Notes: generated by a model not told the origin, from the letters alone. DNA of 64,000 nucleotides from Bacteroidaceae bacterium (GCA_017933995.1 JAGBKI010000047.1:25019-89018); one strand, 5' to 3'; positions 35,026-44,688 are shown, counted from the first letter of the stretch. A program made the numbers and translations.

Positions 35026-35472
35026 ATGACCGCCATCTTCCCCGGCTCGTTCGACCCCTTCACGGTGGGGCACGCCAGCATCGTGGCGCGCGCCACGGAA
35101 CTGTTCGGTCACGTGGTGATAGCCGTGGGCGTGAACGAGAACAAGCGCCCCCTCTACCCCACCGAGCGGCGCGTGGCCTTCATCAGCCGCCTCTACCGGG
35201 ACGACCCGCGCATCTCCGTTGTCTCCTACGACGACCTGACCATCGACCTCGCCGCGCGCCTCGGCACCAAGTTCATCGTGCGCGGCCTGCGCAGCGTCAA
35301 GGACTTTGAGTACGAGCGCGACGTGGCCGCCATGAACAAGCGGCTGGGCGGCCTGGAGACCGTGTTGCTGCTCACCGAGCCCCAGCACGCCGCCATTTCC
35401 AGCAGCGTCGTGCGCGAACTGATGGCCTACGGGCGCGATGTCAGCGAGTTTTTGCCTAATCCCCGTGCTTAG
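35026..35472 (+). CDS. coaD: Pantetheine-phosphate adenylyltransferase
   Basis: Fourth step of coenzyme A synthesis, adenylating 4'-phosphopantetheine. The 148-residue protein begins with the nucleotidyltransferase signature FPGSFDPFTVGHASIV (TxGH form). It continues with IAVGVNENKRPLYPTERRVAFI, FIVRGLRSVKDFEYERDVAAMNK, and the C-terminal TEPQHAAISSSVVRELMAYGRDVSEFLP. Standard length and a normal neighbour of parE in this phylum. Confidence 0.96.
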   Translation: MTAIFPGSFDPFTVGHASIVARATELFGHVVIAVGVNENKRPLYPTERRVAFISRLYRDDPRISVVSYDDLTIDLAARLGTKFIVRGLRSVKDFEYERDVAAMNKRLGGLETVLLLTEPQHAAISSSVVRELMAYGRDVSEFLPNPRA

Positions 35473-35544
35473 GCTTATGTATATCCCTTTCTCTACCCCT
35501 AAAAGCCTCTATCCCGACCGAGTTTCACCCTCTTATATATAATT

Positions 35545-37167
35545 ATGGAGTACACCCACCGCAGCATCTTTCAAGCAGTTCTTTGCCAAATAAAGATGCC
35601 ATTTCTCTTGCTTCTTTTCACCATCTGCCCTCTGCTTTCGCCAGCACAGCATCTCGGCTTGGACTTCGATATAGATCAGATACGCAAGTTACAGGCCGCC
35701 ATGATTTTCATTTCCAACTTTTACGTGGACAGCGTCTCGGACGCCACCATCGTGGAGAACGCCATCGGCGGCGTGCTTGAGCAACTCGACCCCCACAGCA
35801 GCTACAGCAACGCCGAAGAGACGCGCCGCCTCAACGAACCACTGCAAGGCGGCTTCGGCGGCATCGGCGTGCAGTTCAACATGCTCGACGACACGCTCGT
35901 CGTCATCCAGGCCACCAAGGACGGCCCCAGCGAGAAGGCTGGCATCGAGCCGGGCGACCGCATCATCACCGTCGACGGCGAGCCGATTGCTGGCGTCAAG
36001 ATGCCGCGCGACACCATTATGAAGAAACTGCGCGGCGACGAAGGCACGCGCGTGCGCCTCGGCCTTGTCAGGCGCGGCATCAAGAAGCCTTGGTACGTCA
36101 CGCTCGTGCGCGACCAAATTCCCGTCTCGACGGTAGACGCTTTCTACATGGTTGAACCCGGCATTGGCTACATCCATCTGGAACGTTTCGGGGCCAACAC
36201 GGGCGACGAGTTGCGCAAAGCCATCAAGGCGCTGAAGGCACAAGGGATGAAAGACCTCTTGCTCGACTTGGAGCAAAATGGTGGTGGCTATCTTGAGGCT
36301 GCTGTGGAAGTGGCCAGCGAGTTCCTACCGTCGAGCCAACTGGTGGTTTACACCGAGGGGCGCACTGTACCGCGTCACAACTACAGCACCGGCCCCGGTG
36401 GTCTGATGCGCGGGGGGCGACTGGTGGTGCTTGTCGATGAGTTCACCGCCTCGGCCTCCGAGATTGTCAGCGGTGCCTTGCAGGACTACGACCGCGCCAC
36501 CATCGTGGGACGACGTACGTTCGGCAAAGGACTGGTGCAGCGCCCCTTCCCGCTCAACGACGGCTCGATGATACGCCTCACCGTGGCGCACTACTACACT
36601 CCCACGGGCCGTTGCATACAGAAGCCCTACGAGAAAGGCAAGCGCGATGACTACGACAACGACGTAGAGAACCGCTACGAACACGGCGAACTCTCGTCCA
36701 TCGACAGCATACACCTCGACAGCACGCTCGTCTACCACACGCTGAACGAGGGGCGCACCGTCTACGGTGGCGGCGGCATCATGCCCGACGTCTTCGTGCC
36801 GCTCGACACGACCAAATACACCCCGTTTTTCGGACGGTTACGCCGCACGGATATCCTGATAAACACCACGCTGCGCTACGCGATGGAGAACCGCAAGCTG
36901 CTCCACGCCCGCTACCCCACGTTCGACGAGTTCGAGCAGCAGTTCATTGTGCCGCAGTCGCTCATCAGTTCTGTGATGGAACAAGCCAAGGCCAAAGGCA
37001 TAGAGCCGAAGGATACGGCAGAGCTGGATGCCACGATGAGCGACCTGCTGTTCACGCTCAAGGCACAAATTGTCTACAACCTATGGGATCGCAACGAGTA
37101 CTTCCGCTTTGCCAATCGTCGCAGCGACATCGTGCTACGCGGTCTACAAGTGTTAAAAGGGAAATAA
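35545..37167 (+). CDS. S41 family carboxy-terminal processing protease
   Basis: Periplasmic tail-specific protease of 540 residues. N-terminal signal segment IKMPFLLLLFTICPLLSPAQ (an alternative ATG at 35596 would remove most of the n-region). A short N-terminal helical part contains LEQLDPHSSYSNAEE, then a PDZ domain (about residues 105-185, GGFGGIGVQFNMLDDTLVVI, IEPGDRIITVDGEPI). The protease domain contains LVDEFTASASEIVSGALQDY with the nucleophilic Ser and TFGKGLVQ with the catalytic Lys. The C-terminal region from about 400 carries the DUF-like extension seen in other Bacteroidetes S41 enzymes. Confidence 0.92.
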   Translation: MEYTHRSIFQAVLCQIKMPFLLLLFTICPLLSPAQHLGLDFDIDQIRKLQAAMIFISNFYVDSVSDATIVENAIGGVLEQLDPHSSYSNAEETRRLNEPLQGGFGGIGVQFNMLDDTLVVIQATKDGPSEKAGIEPGDRIITVDGEPIAGVKMPRDTIMKKLRGDEGTRVRLGLVRRGIKKPWYVTLVRDQIPVSTVDAFYMVEPGIGYIHLERFGANTGDELRKAIKALKAQGMKDLLLDLEQNGGGYLEAAVEVASEFLPSSQLVVYTEGRTVPRHNYSTGPGGLMRGGRLVVLVDEFTASASEIVSGALQDYDRATIVGRRTFGKGLVQRPFPLNDGSMIRLTVAHYYTPTGRCIQKPYEKGKRDDYDNDVENRYEHGELSSIDSIHLDSTLVYHTLNEGRTVYGGGGIMPDVFVPLDTTKYTPFFGRLRRTDILINTTLRYAMENRKLLHARYPTFDEFEQQFIVPQSLISSVMEQAKAKGIEPKDTAELDATMSDLLFTLKAQIVYNLWDRNEYFRFANRRSDIVLRGLQVLKGK

Positions 37168-37192
37168 CAACACAACAATAACTTTCCTCCCC

Positions 37193-39748
37193 ATGAAAAC
37201 GAACCTAAAGCAGGCTCTCCTGGCCCTGCTCTTTGCGACGTGGCCGTTTATAGCAATGGCGCAGACCCCCGTGCCGTCGCTCAGCACGCCGCTCTTCGTG
37301 GCCGGCGACGCGGCGCGCAGCGTGTCGTTCGCAGGCCAGACCGTGAAAATCGGCGTGGGCGGCACGGACTTCACCGCCGCCACCGACGCCTCGTGGGTGA
37401 CCGCCGCCAAGGAGGCCGACGGCGTGAGCCTCGTCTTCGCCCGCAACGACGGCGACGAGCGCACCGCCACACTCACCCTCACCGCCGACGGCGCAACGCG
37501 CACCGTCGCCCTGACGCAGGAGGCCAACCCCTTCGCACTCGTGGCGGGAGGGCAGGTCAAGGTGCAGAGCGCCTACGCCTCCTCCTCCGAGAGCACCAAG
37601 GAGAACGCCCCCATCACCAACGCCATCGACGGCAACACCTCCACCTACTACCACAGCACGTGGAGCAGTTCGACGACGTTTCCCGTCACACTGACGTTCA
37701 ACTTCGCCGAGCCGCAGCACCTCAACCGCATACTCTACACCCCGCGCGGCAACGGCACCGGCGTCTTCCGCAGCATCACCGTCAGCACCAGCACCAACGG
37801 CACGGCCTACCTCGAACACGGCTCGGCCAACTACGAGAACGACGACGCGCAGAAGACCTACAGTTTCGGCACCGCCGGTGTGGACGGCGTGCTGTCCGTG
37901 CGCATCAGCGTCACGGCGGGCTACCAGTCCTACATCTCCGCCGCCGAAATCCAGTTCATCGACGACGAGGGCGAGGGCGCGGCGGACTTCTCCGTCTTTG
38001 CCGACGACCTCTACACGCAGCTGCGCCCCGGCACGACGCAGGCCGACATCGACGCCATCGGCACGCCGCTGGCCAAACGCCTGGCGCAGGACATCCTCGA
38101 CGGCCACTACAGCATGGCCTACCGCGTCGGCACCTTTGAAGCCTACCGCCCCATCGTCAGCCTGCAAGCCGAACTGAAGACCAGCGCCTACTACGACGCC
38201 CACGAGAACCCCACCGGCATCTACTTCACGGCGGGCGAGAAGGCCGCCATCGTGGCCAGCGGTATCGGCAGCAGCAACGTGCAGCTCGAAGTGTTCAACT
38301 GCGCCCTCGACGGCATAGGCACCAGTTCCAAATACACCCTGCACGACGGCCTCAACGTCTTCACCGTGACCAACCGGGGCACCAGCTACGTGCTCAACTA
38401 CCGCACCGACTGGGAGACCGCCGAACCCGTGCGCCTGCACTTCCTCTACGGCTGCGAGAACGGCTACTTCAACCTCGACACCGACGACAACGAGACGTGG
38501 AAATCGCTCCTGGCCAACGCCACCGCCGAGGTGCTCGACATCGTGACGCCGCGCGTCCACATGGTAGCCCCGCTCTACGCCCTCAAGGCGCAGTGCCCCG
38601 CGCGCGGCTTCGAACTGGCGCAGAAACTCGACAGCGTCGTGTGGCGCGAGTGGGAGGTAATGGGCCTCTTCCGCCACAACCGCGCGCCCAAGAACCACCA
38701 GTTCATACGCCCCTCCACCTCCGGCCTCTACGCCGACAGCGAGGGCGCGCACTGCGCCTGGGGCTCGTTCGGCGGATGGGTGAGCCCCATCGGCCTGGAG
38801 TCCTGGGGACTGGCCCACGAACTGGGGCACAACAACCAGCTCGGCGCCTTCCGCTGGGTGGGCATGACCGAGGTGACGAACAACATCTACTCCGCCTGGG
38901 TGCAGTACTGCCTGCCCTGGTCGCAGCTGCGCCTGGAGGACGAGAGCATCAACTGCATCATTGGCAGTGTGCGCGGCGGGCGTATGCAGAACTTCATCGA
39001 CATGGACGTTGTGAACGACGCCGGCGCCGACTACTATTGGCAGACCGAGACCGAGTACGGCAAGACCACCATCGACCACTTCGTGGCCCTCGTGCCGCTG
39101 TGGCAGATGGTGCTCTACACCATGGCCGCCGACAAAGCCTACAACGCCTTCCCCGACTACTTCGAGAAGATACGCACCGTGGCCTCCCTCACCTCCGCCA
39201 CCGACGCCAACAAGCGCCTCAACTTCTTCAAGGAAATCAGCAACTGCGCCGAACTGAACTTCTTCCCCTTCTTCGAGAAGGCCGGTATGCTCAAGGTGAT
39301 GAGCAACGTCTACATAGACGACTACACCAGCGGCTACCTCACCATCACGCGCTCGATGCTCAACTCCGCCACCAACGTCATCGCGCGCAAAGGCTACCCC
39401 GAAGTGCCCGCCGAACTGGTGTATATGAACGCCTACAACATGCACATCTTCCGCGACAACGTCAAGCTCGAAGCCCTCGTGCCGCCCGGCACGGGCTGCA
39501 CGCGCACCACGCTCAACGGCCACACCGTCGTCAAGGTCGACAACTACGTATGGAACGGCGCAGTGGGCTACGAAACCTACGACGCCGACGGCAACCTGCT
39601 CCACGCCACGATGTTCGGCCTGGGCGACGCCGTGGCTTCCGACCGCTACACACACGTCATCTGGAAAACGTCCGGCGAAACCGCCAGCCCCGCCTACATC
39701 CTCGCCGTGGGCTGCGACGGCACACGCGTCAAGTGCTATGAACAGTGA
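37193..39748 (+). CDS. Secreted M60-family metallopeptidase with BACON and F5/8-type-C domains
   Basis: 851-residue exported enzyme, probably acting on host or dietary glycoproteins such as mucins. Signal peptide: QALLALLFATWPFIAMAQ. Residues of about 45-120 read as a BACON domain (ASWVTAAKEADGVSLVFARN, TRTVALTQEANPF). Residues of about 125-260 read as an F5/8 type C carbohydrate-binding domain (ITNAIDGNTSTYYHSTW, LNRILYTPRGNG). The peptidase has the zinc motif HELGHNNQ with His at 542 and 546 and Glu at 543, and a downstream Glu in GMTEVTNNIYSAWVQY, as in the M60/enhancin-like family. It lacks the DLQGR-type C-terminal tail. The downstream gene, 16 bases away, encodes a lectin-like protein that has it. 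Confidence 0.88.
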   Translation: MKTNLKQALLALLFATWPFIAMAQTPVPSLSTPLFVAGDAARSVSFAGQTVKIGVGGTDFTAATDASWVTAAKEADGVSLVFARNDGDERTATLTLTADGATRTVALTQEANPFALVAGGQVKVQSAYASSSESTKENAPITNAIDGNTSTYYHSTWSSSTTFPVTLTFNFAEPQHLNRILYTPRGNGTGVFRSITVSTSTNGTAYLEHGSANYENDDAQKTYSFGTAGVDGVLSVRISVTAGYQSYISAAEIQFIDDEGEGAADFSVFADDLYTQLRPGTTQADIDAIGTPLAKRLAQDILDGHYSMAYRVGTFEAYRPIVSLQAELKTSAYYDAHENPTGIYFTAGEKAAIVASGIGSSNVQLEVFNCALDGIGTSSKYTLHDGLNVFTVTNRGTSYVLNYRTDWETAEPVRLHFLYGCENGYFNLDTDDNETWKSLLANATAEVLDIVTPRVHMVAPLYALKAQCPARGFELAQKLDSVVWREWEVMGLFRHNRAPKNHQFIRPSTSGLYADSEGAHCAWGSFGGWVSPIGLESWGLAHELGHNNQLGAFRWVGMTEVTNNIYSAWVQYCLPWSQLRLEDESINCIIGSVRGGRMQNFIDMDVVNDAGADYYWQTETEYGKTTIDHFVALVPLWQMVLYTMAADKAYNAFPDYFEKIRTVASLTSATDANKRLNFFKEISNCAELNFFPFFEKAGMLKVMSNVYIDDYTSGYLTITRSMLNSATNVIARKGYPEVPAELVYMNAYNMHIFRDNVKLEALVPPGTGCTRTTLNGHTVVKVDNYVWNGAVGYETYDADGNLLHATMFGLGDAVASDRYTHVIWKTSGETASPAYILAVGCDGTRVKCYEQ

Positions 39749-39764
39749 ATAAGTTTATAAGTTT

Positions 39765-42536
39765 ATGAAAAAGATACTCTCCCTCATATCCCTCGCCCTG
39801 TTCAGCGTCGCCGCACTGGCCGACGGCATTACGTCGCTCGGCGAACTTCAGAGCGGGCAGGCGTACTACATCCGCCTCTCCGGCCAGGGCTACCTCTACG
39901 CCAACGGCGGGCGCGCCTGCACCGACGGCAAAACTGACGCCACCGCCGACGCCGCCCACCAGTGGGCCGTAGCACGCAGCGAGAAACTCGGCGCCTACTT
40001 CCTGTTCAACCTCCAGGACGGCGCGTTCCTCTCCACCGCCGACGGCCTCTGCCCGCTCACCGAGGCGGCGCAGCCCGTCTACCTCCTCGCCGCCAACGAC
40101 GGCGGCGCGTGGTACGCCTATATCAACAGCGGCGTAGTGGGCCAGAGCGACGCCGACGCCACACCCGCCACCCTCGCCTTCGAACCCGCCGCCACAACGC
40201 TCACCGACGAGCAGCGCACCCGGTTCGAGGCCGCGCAGTGGCTCGCCGTGACGCAGCAGACCGCCGTGCCCGTCATCAGCGACATCGCCACCCGCGCCAC
40301 CTCGCTCGACCAACTCACTGACGGCCTCACCTTCCTGCTCTACAGCACCGGCATGTCCAGGTACGCCTACGACCAGGGCGGAAGCCTCACCTTCGGCAGC
40401 AGCCAGCCCGCCAAGAACAACATCACCGTGATGCCCTACGTCTTCACCCTCCACAAGACGGGCGACACCTACACCATCAGCACGGGCATCGACGGCAACT
40501 ACATCAGCGGCCTCTCGGGCAGCACCGTCTCCACCGGCACCACGCCCGCCACGTTCACCATCACGGCCAGCAGCACGGCGGGCAGTTTCAACCTCTACAA
40601 CGCCGCCTCCTCGCAGTACCTCAACGCACAGGCCGCCAAGCCCGTGGGATGGGGCGAGAACGAGGGCAACTCGCGCTACCAGTTGCTGCCCGTCACACTC
40701 ACCAACTCCGACAAGTACTACCCTGTCACCTACATCTGCTACGAGACCGACGGCACCCACCGCCGCCTGCTCGACGTGCAGACCTACGCCAAGACCACCA
40801 ACCGCCTCACCGCCCCCACCTTCAGCGGCTACAAGCGGCTGGCGATGAACGCCGAGGACGGCGTGTCGCCCGTCGTCACCGCCGTGACCGGCCCCACCGT
40901 GGTCTATGTCACCTACGAGCGCACGCTGCGCAGCCAGCCCGTCGTGTCCACCACCATCGCCGACGGCCAGTTTGCCGACACCACGCGCTGGTACCGCCTG
41001 CGCGTGAACGACCGCTACCTGCAATACCAGCCCGACGCGCGCGGCCACTATTATTTATATAATACGGAGCGACCCACGTTCACCGACACCGACCTGTGGT
41101 GCTTCACGGGCAACAACGTCGACGGCTACCGCCTCTACAACCGCGCCGCCGGCACCGCCCACTCCCTCACCCTCAAGGGCGAGCCGCAGAGCACCGACCT
41201 GCCCTTCATCCAGCAGGGCGACGTGGAGCAGTGGGCCATCAGCAACGGTTCGGGCACGTCGTGGTACGTTGCCCCCGTCGGCACGCAGCAGACCGTCTAC
41301 CTCGCCGACGACGGCCAGCGCAAACTCAGCGTGATGGGCACAGCCGCGCCCGTCTACATCGACGAGGCCGCCGCCGAGATGGCCGCGCTCGCCGCCGAGG
41401 CCGCCGCCAACACCGGCACCAACGTGGGCCAGATTGACGCCACCGCCGACGCCGCCAGCGCACTCGCCGACGCCCTCGACGCGTACAACGCCAGCGTCGA
41501 CGGCAGCGGAATGACGCAAAGCGCCTTCGACGGCCTGCAAACCGCCTACAACGCTTTCATAGCCGACGCCACCCGCGTGGGCTTCGAGGACGGCAGGCTC
41601 TACCGCTTCGTCAGCCAGACCGACGACGCCACCGTGCTCGCCGCCGCCATCGACGCCACCACCGCCGCAGCCGAGGCCACCGACGCCGACGCCCGCAGCC
41701 AGATGTGGCGCGTGCTGCCTGTGGGCAACACGGGCGCGTACTACCTGCTCAACCCCGAAAACGGCAACTTCCTCGGCCAGGCCAGCGGCACGCGCGCCGT
41801 CACCCTGCTCGCCGCCCCCACCACCCACAGCTACACCCTCGCCACCCCCGCCCCCGGCACGTGGACTGTGCGCGACGCAGGCACCAGCGGCACGTCGAAC
41901 TACCTCAACCTCACCGATGCCGGACTGACCAGCGGTAAGGGTACGGAGGCCACCGCCCTGTGGAGCATAGCCCCCGTCACGACATTCACCGTCACGACGC
42001 AGGGCGTGGCTGGTGCCGACGTGGCCGCCGCCACCGTCTGCCTGCCCTTCAGCGTCGCGCTCCCCGCCGACGCCACCGCAGCAGCCATCACCGCCAAGGG
42101 CGAGGCCAGCGTCACCATCGAATCGCTCGACGGCAATGTCGTTCCCGCCCACACGCCCGTACTCCTCATCACCGACCAGCCCCGGGCCGTCACCCTTGTG
42201 GCCGAGCCGTCAGCCGCCACCGACGCACCCGCCGCGAACCTGTTGCTGGGCGTGGCCAAGCGCACCGTCCTCGACGACGCCTCGGCGGCCTACGTCCTTG
42301 ACGGCACGCCGCAGTTCGTCGCCTCCGACGGCACGCTGCCCGCCTACACCGCCTACCTCGACCGCGCCTTCACCGACGCCGCCGCCCTCGCCCTCACCCT
42401 CCCCACGGGCATTGACGGCGTGACAATGGCGGGTGGCCAATCTTCAATCACTTACGACCTCCAAGGCCGCCCCGTCGCACGCCCCCTCACCCCCGGCGTC
42501 TTCATCCGAAACGGCGTGAAGGTCGTTGTGAAGTAA
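39765..42536 (+). CDS. Large secreted lectin-like protein with C-terminal tail motif
   Basis: 923-residue exported protein of uncertain family. Signal peptide MKKILSLISLALFSVAALA. Several stretches look like ricin-type or other beta-trefoil repeats (AYYIRLSGQGYLYANGG, RWYRLRVNDRYLQYQPD, LYNAASSQYLNAQA, YYLLNPENGNFLGQ). A short alanine-rich helical segment (DEAAAEMAALAAEAAANTG) lies near residue 540. The extreme C terminus reads YDLQGRPVARPLTPGVFIRNGVKVVVK. No catalytic motif. The 16-base gap to the M60 gene suggests one transcript. Function as a glycan-binding or surface partner of that protease is inference. Confidence 0.82.
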   Translation: MKKILSLISLALFSVAALADGITSLGELQSGQAYYIRLSGQGYLYANGGRACTDGKTDATADAAHQWAVARSEKLGAYFLFNLQDGAFLSTADGLCPLTEAAQPVYLLAANDGGAWYAYINSGVVGQSDADATPATLAFEPAATTLTDEQRTRFEAAQWLAVTQQTAVPVISDIATRATSLDQLTDGLTFLLYSTGMSRYAYDQGGSLTFGSSQPAKNNITVMPYVFTLHKTGDTYTISTGIDGNYISGLSGSTVSTGTTPATFTITASSTAGSFNLYNAASSQYLNAQAAKPVGWGENEGNSRYQLLPVTLTNSDKYYPVTYICYETDGTHRRLLDVQTYAKTTNRLTAPTFSGYKRLAMNAEDGVSPVVTAVTGPTVVYVTYERTLRSQPVVSTTIADGQFADTTRWYRLRVNDRYLQYQPDARGHYYLYNTERPTFTDTDLWCFTGNNVDGYRLYNRAAGTAHSLTLKGEPQSTDLPFIQQGDVEQWAISNGSGTSWYVAPVGTQQTVYLADDGQRKLSVMGTAAPVYIDEAAAEMAALAAEAAANTGTNVGQIDATADAASALADALDAYNASVDGSGMTQSAFDGLQTAYNAFIADATRVGFEDGRLYRFVSQTDDATVLAAAIDATTAAAEATDADARSQMWRVLPVGNTGAYYLLNPENGNFLGQASGTRAVTLLAAPTTHSYTLATPAPGTWTVRDAGTSGTSNYLNLTDAGLTSGKGTEATALWSIAPVTTFTVTTQGVAGADVAAATVCLPFSVALPADATAAAITAKGEASVTIESLDGNVVPAHTPVLLITDQPRAVTLVAEPSAATDAPAANLLLGVAKRTVLDDASAAYVLDGTPQFVASDGTLPAYTAYLDRAFTDAAALALTLPTGIDGVTMAGGQSSITYDLQGRPVARPLTPGVFIRNGVKVVVK

Positions 42537-42898
42537 GAGCAGTTTTTTAGGTTTTTGCGTCATCGCGATAACCAATAAGGCTAAGAACCCGAGGACCTCC
42601 CCTCCCGCACACACCCAAGCCCGGTCGCATCGTCAGCGTCCGGGCTTGCTGTCTCTACGCGCATAGCAAGAATCGCAAAATTCCGCGCCGATGGGAAAAG
42701 CTAATGGAACTTTCGACGGATTCCGTTGGCACAAATCCTACATCGCAAACGTGCAAAAGTGAAAAAAGAGGGCTAAAAGGAAGAAAAACAGGCAGTTTTC
42801 TTGCGCAAAAGATGGGTAAGCGTTATTTTTGCACCCGCTTCCGCGAAAAAGGGAGCACGATTAACAACACACTTATTCCAAAACACATTTCTTCATCT
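42537..42898. other. Gap between the lectin-like gene and rpsO
   Basis: Contains a hairpin AAGCCCGG (42617-42624) with CCGGGCTT (42640-42647), a likely terminator for the secreted-protein pair although the U-run is weak. It also contains the rpsO promoter (42801-42831). No gene is seen. Confidence 0.65.
42801..42831 (+). promoter_or_regulatory. Promoter for rpsO
   Basis: TTG (42801-42803), 20 bases, TATTTTTG (42824-42831): full consensus match, leaving about 60 bases of leader before the ATG at 42899. Confidence 0.75.
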
Positions 42899-43168
42899 AT
42901 GTACTTAGACGCTGAGAAGAAGCAAGAGATCTTTGGCAAGTACGGGAAGTCCAATTCGGATACTGGTTCCGCTGAGAGCCAGATAGCCTTGTTCTCCTAC
43001 CGTATTGCCCATCTGACGGAGCATGTCAAGGCCAACCGTAAAGATCATACGACCGAAAGGGCCTTGGTGATGCTGGTAGGTAAGCGCCGTTCGCTGCTGA
43101 ACTACCTCAAGCGCAAGGACATTGAGCGCTACCGCGCCATTGTAAAAGCGCTTGGCCTGCGCAAGTAA
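42899..43168 (+). CDS. rpsO: 30S ribosomal protein S15
   Basis: Primary 16S rRNA-binding protein of the small subunit, 89 residues. Shows KQEIFGKYGKSNSDTGSAESQIALFSYRI, LTEHVKANRKDHTTERALVMLVGKRRSLLNYLKRKD and ERYRAIVKALGLRK, matching S15 throughout. The frame is open upstream to 42704, but the ATG at 42899 gives the expected N terminus and lies downstream of the promoter. Monocistronic, followed by a strong terminator. Confidence 0.98.
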   Translation: MYLDAEKKQEIFGKYGKSNSDTGSAESQIALFSYRIAHLTEHVKANRKDHTTERALVMLVGKRRSLLNYLKRKDIERYRAIVKALGLRK

Positions 43169-43197
43169 TTCCGCCTGCGCCAGCAAAGAAACACATG

Positions 43198-43236
43198 CGA
43201 GGGTGTGTCCCGATGGGGACGCACCCTCGTTTTTTG
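43198..43236 (+). terminator. rpsO terminator
   Basis: Stem CGAGGGTGTGTCCC with GGGACGCACCCTCG, followed by TTTTTT. Classical intrinsic terminator 30 bases after the rpsO stop. Confidence 0.9.
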
Positions 43237-43291
43237 CTATAACAGGTGTCAGGGGAGTATCGCGCTGCCTCGCGTTCACACGCGCAAGGTG

Positions 43292-43390
43292 TGCAAAGTT
43301 TTTCATAAGCCAAAGATTTTTTTCTTTGGCCTAAAGAAATTTTTCTTTGGCTTAAATAAAAGTTTCTTTGGCTTATGAAAAACTTTGCAA
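43292..43390. repeat. AGCCAAAGAAA array, copy 2 (large palindrome)
   Basis: Begins GCAAAGTTTTTCATAAGCCAAAG and ends with its exact complement CTTTGGCTTATGAAAAACTTTGC, with several TTTCTTTGGC/GCCTAAAGAAA units between. Related to 10415-10515 but here closed on both sides, so the complete element is visible. Confidence 0.8.
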
Positions 43391-43663
43391 AGCCCGCTGC
43401 AACTTTCTGCAAAGCCCGCTGCAAAGGACTGCAACGACCGTTGCGTCTTTTTGTATGTCCCCTACAGACAAAGCACTGGCACTCCCCTACCGCCTACATA
43501 CCATATTAATATCACGCGCGCGCGATACAAAACCGTTGTTTTGCAACATGTGCTTTACAAAACGCCCGTCAAGATAACACGCACCCCCGCCGAGCTAAGA
43601 TTTATTTGCAAAAGGAAGCATCAAAACCATATAAAAATCGAACATTGCTCTTGTTAAAGATAT

Positions 43664-43704
43664 GTGCTCCAAAATAACGGACGTTTTTTGGGAGCACTTT
43701 TTTT
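43664..43704 (+). terminator. Terminator-like hairpin with no gene before it
   Basis: GTGCTCC and GGAGCAC arms, extended by A/T pairs, followed by TTTTTTTG. The nearest upstream gene, rpsO, already has its own terminator 430 bases earlier. It may end an unannotated small RNA. Confidence 0.6.
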
Positions 43705-43807
43705 GTCTGCCTCCCCTACTGACCCACCCGCGCCGACAGAAGCGGGGTGGGACAACCTTTCCCACCACGCCAAAAACGCCCCGTGCACGTAGTTTTCTCG
43801 TGTTAAA

Positions 43808-43839
43808 TTTGTATAAACGCAAGGGAAAGCCTACTTTTG
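43808..43839 (+). promoter_or_regulatory. Promoter for the frdCAB operon
   Basis: TTTG (43808-43811), 20 bases, TACTTTTG (43832-43839): excellent match to the Bacteroidetes consensus. The leader to the frdC ATG is about 145 bases. Confidence 0.8.
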
Positions 43840-43992
43840 CGCTGAAAGCAGGGAGTGTGTCCATGCACCCCACGTTTTCCTAACAAATAAGGAAAAACGC
43901 CCCTCATTGCCTGGCGCGACGGTACTCACTACAGCAAGGCATATACACACAAGGAAATATCCAATACAAATCATTTAATTCACTTAAAGCTT

Positions 43993-44688
43993 ATGTGGTT
44001 ATGTAATTCCTCTGTAGGCCGCAAGGTGGTGATGTCGGTGACCGGCCTGGCGCTGGTGCTGTTCCTCACCTTCCACGCCTGCATGAACGTTGTGGCCCTC
44101 ATCTCTGCCGACGGCTACAACACAATCTGCGAGTTCCTCGGCTCCAACTGGTACGCCGTGGTCGGCACGGTAGCCCTGGCGGCACTGGTGGTCATCCACT
44201 TCCTGTACGCCATCATGCTCACCCTGCAAAACCGTAAGGCGCGCGGCCAGAACCGCTACGCCGTCACCGCCAAGCCCGAAAAGGTGGAGTGGGCCAGCCA
44301 GAACATGTTCGTGCTGGGCCTCATCATCTGCCTGGGTATGCTGCTCCACCTCTACAACTTCTGGTGGAACATGATGGCCGCCGAGCTGTTCGACCTCTCG
44401 ACGTTCGGCCAACCCGCCCCCGCCGACGGCGCAGGCTGGATAGCCCAGACGTTCAGCTGCCCCGTCTACTTCGTCATCTACCTCGTGTGGCTGTGCGCCC
44501 TGTGGTTCCACCTGACGCACGGCATCTGGAGCGGCCTGCAGACGCTGGGCTGGAGCGGCAAGACCTGGTTCGGCCGCATCAAGTGCATCAGCCAAATCTG
44601 GTCCACCATCGTCATCCTCATGTTCGTGGCCGTGGCCGTAGTGTTCTTTGTTAAAGGCTTCTGCTGCGGAGGCTCGTGTGCAATCTAA
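43993..44688 (+). CDS. frdC: Fumarate reductase/succinate dehydrogenase cytochrome b subunit
   Basis: Membrane anchor of the complex that links menaquinol to fumarate reduction, the main anaerobic electron sink of Bacteroidales. The 231-residue protein has five hydrophobic segments (VMSVTGLALVLFLTFHACMNVVAL, VVGTVALAALVVIHFLYAIMLTL, MFVLGLIICLGMLLHLYNFWW, PVYFVIYLVWLCALWFHLTHGIW, IVILMFVAVAVVFFVKGF). Its histidines (FHACMN, VIHFLYA, LLHLYNF, FHLTHG) are suited to bind two hemes. This is the single-subunit b558 type. First gene of frdCAB. Confidence 0.95.
   Translation: MWLCNSSVGRKVVMSVTGLALVLFLTFHACMNVVALISADGYNTICEFLGSNWYAVVGTVALAALVVIHFLYAIMLTLQNRKARGQNRYAVTAKPEKVEWASQNMFVLGLIICLGMLLHLYNFWWNMMAAELFDLSTFGQPAPADGAGWIAQTFSCPVYFVIYLVWLCALWFHLTHGIWSGLQTLGWSGKTWFGRIKCISQIWSTIVILMFVAVAVVFFVKGFCCGGSCAI

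Larger units (their letters stand above)
43169..43992. other. Repeat-bearing gap between rpsO and frdC
   Basis: About 820 bases with no supported gene. In order: rpsO terminator (43198-43236), AGCCAAAGAAA array (43292-43390), two direct copies of GCAAAGCCCGCTGCAA (about 43387-43427), an AT-rich part, an orphan terminator-like hairpin (43664-43704) and the frd promoter with a leader of about 150 bases. Frames here are repeat-derived. Confidence 0.7.

Noticed and set aside
37205-39655. 816-residue open frame opposite the M60 gene
   Set aside because: Antisense shadow with no motif. The plus strand has the signal peptide, BACON, F5/8 and HExxH motifs.
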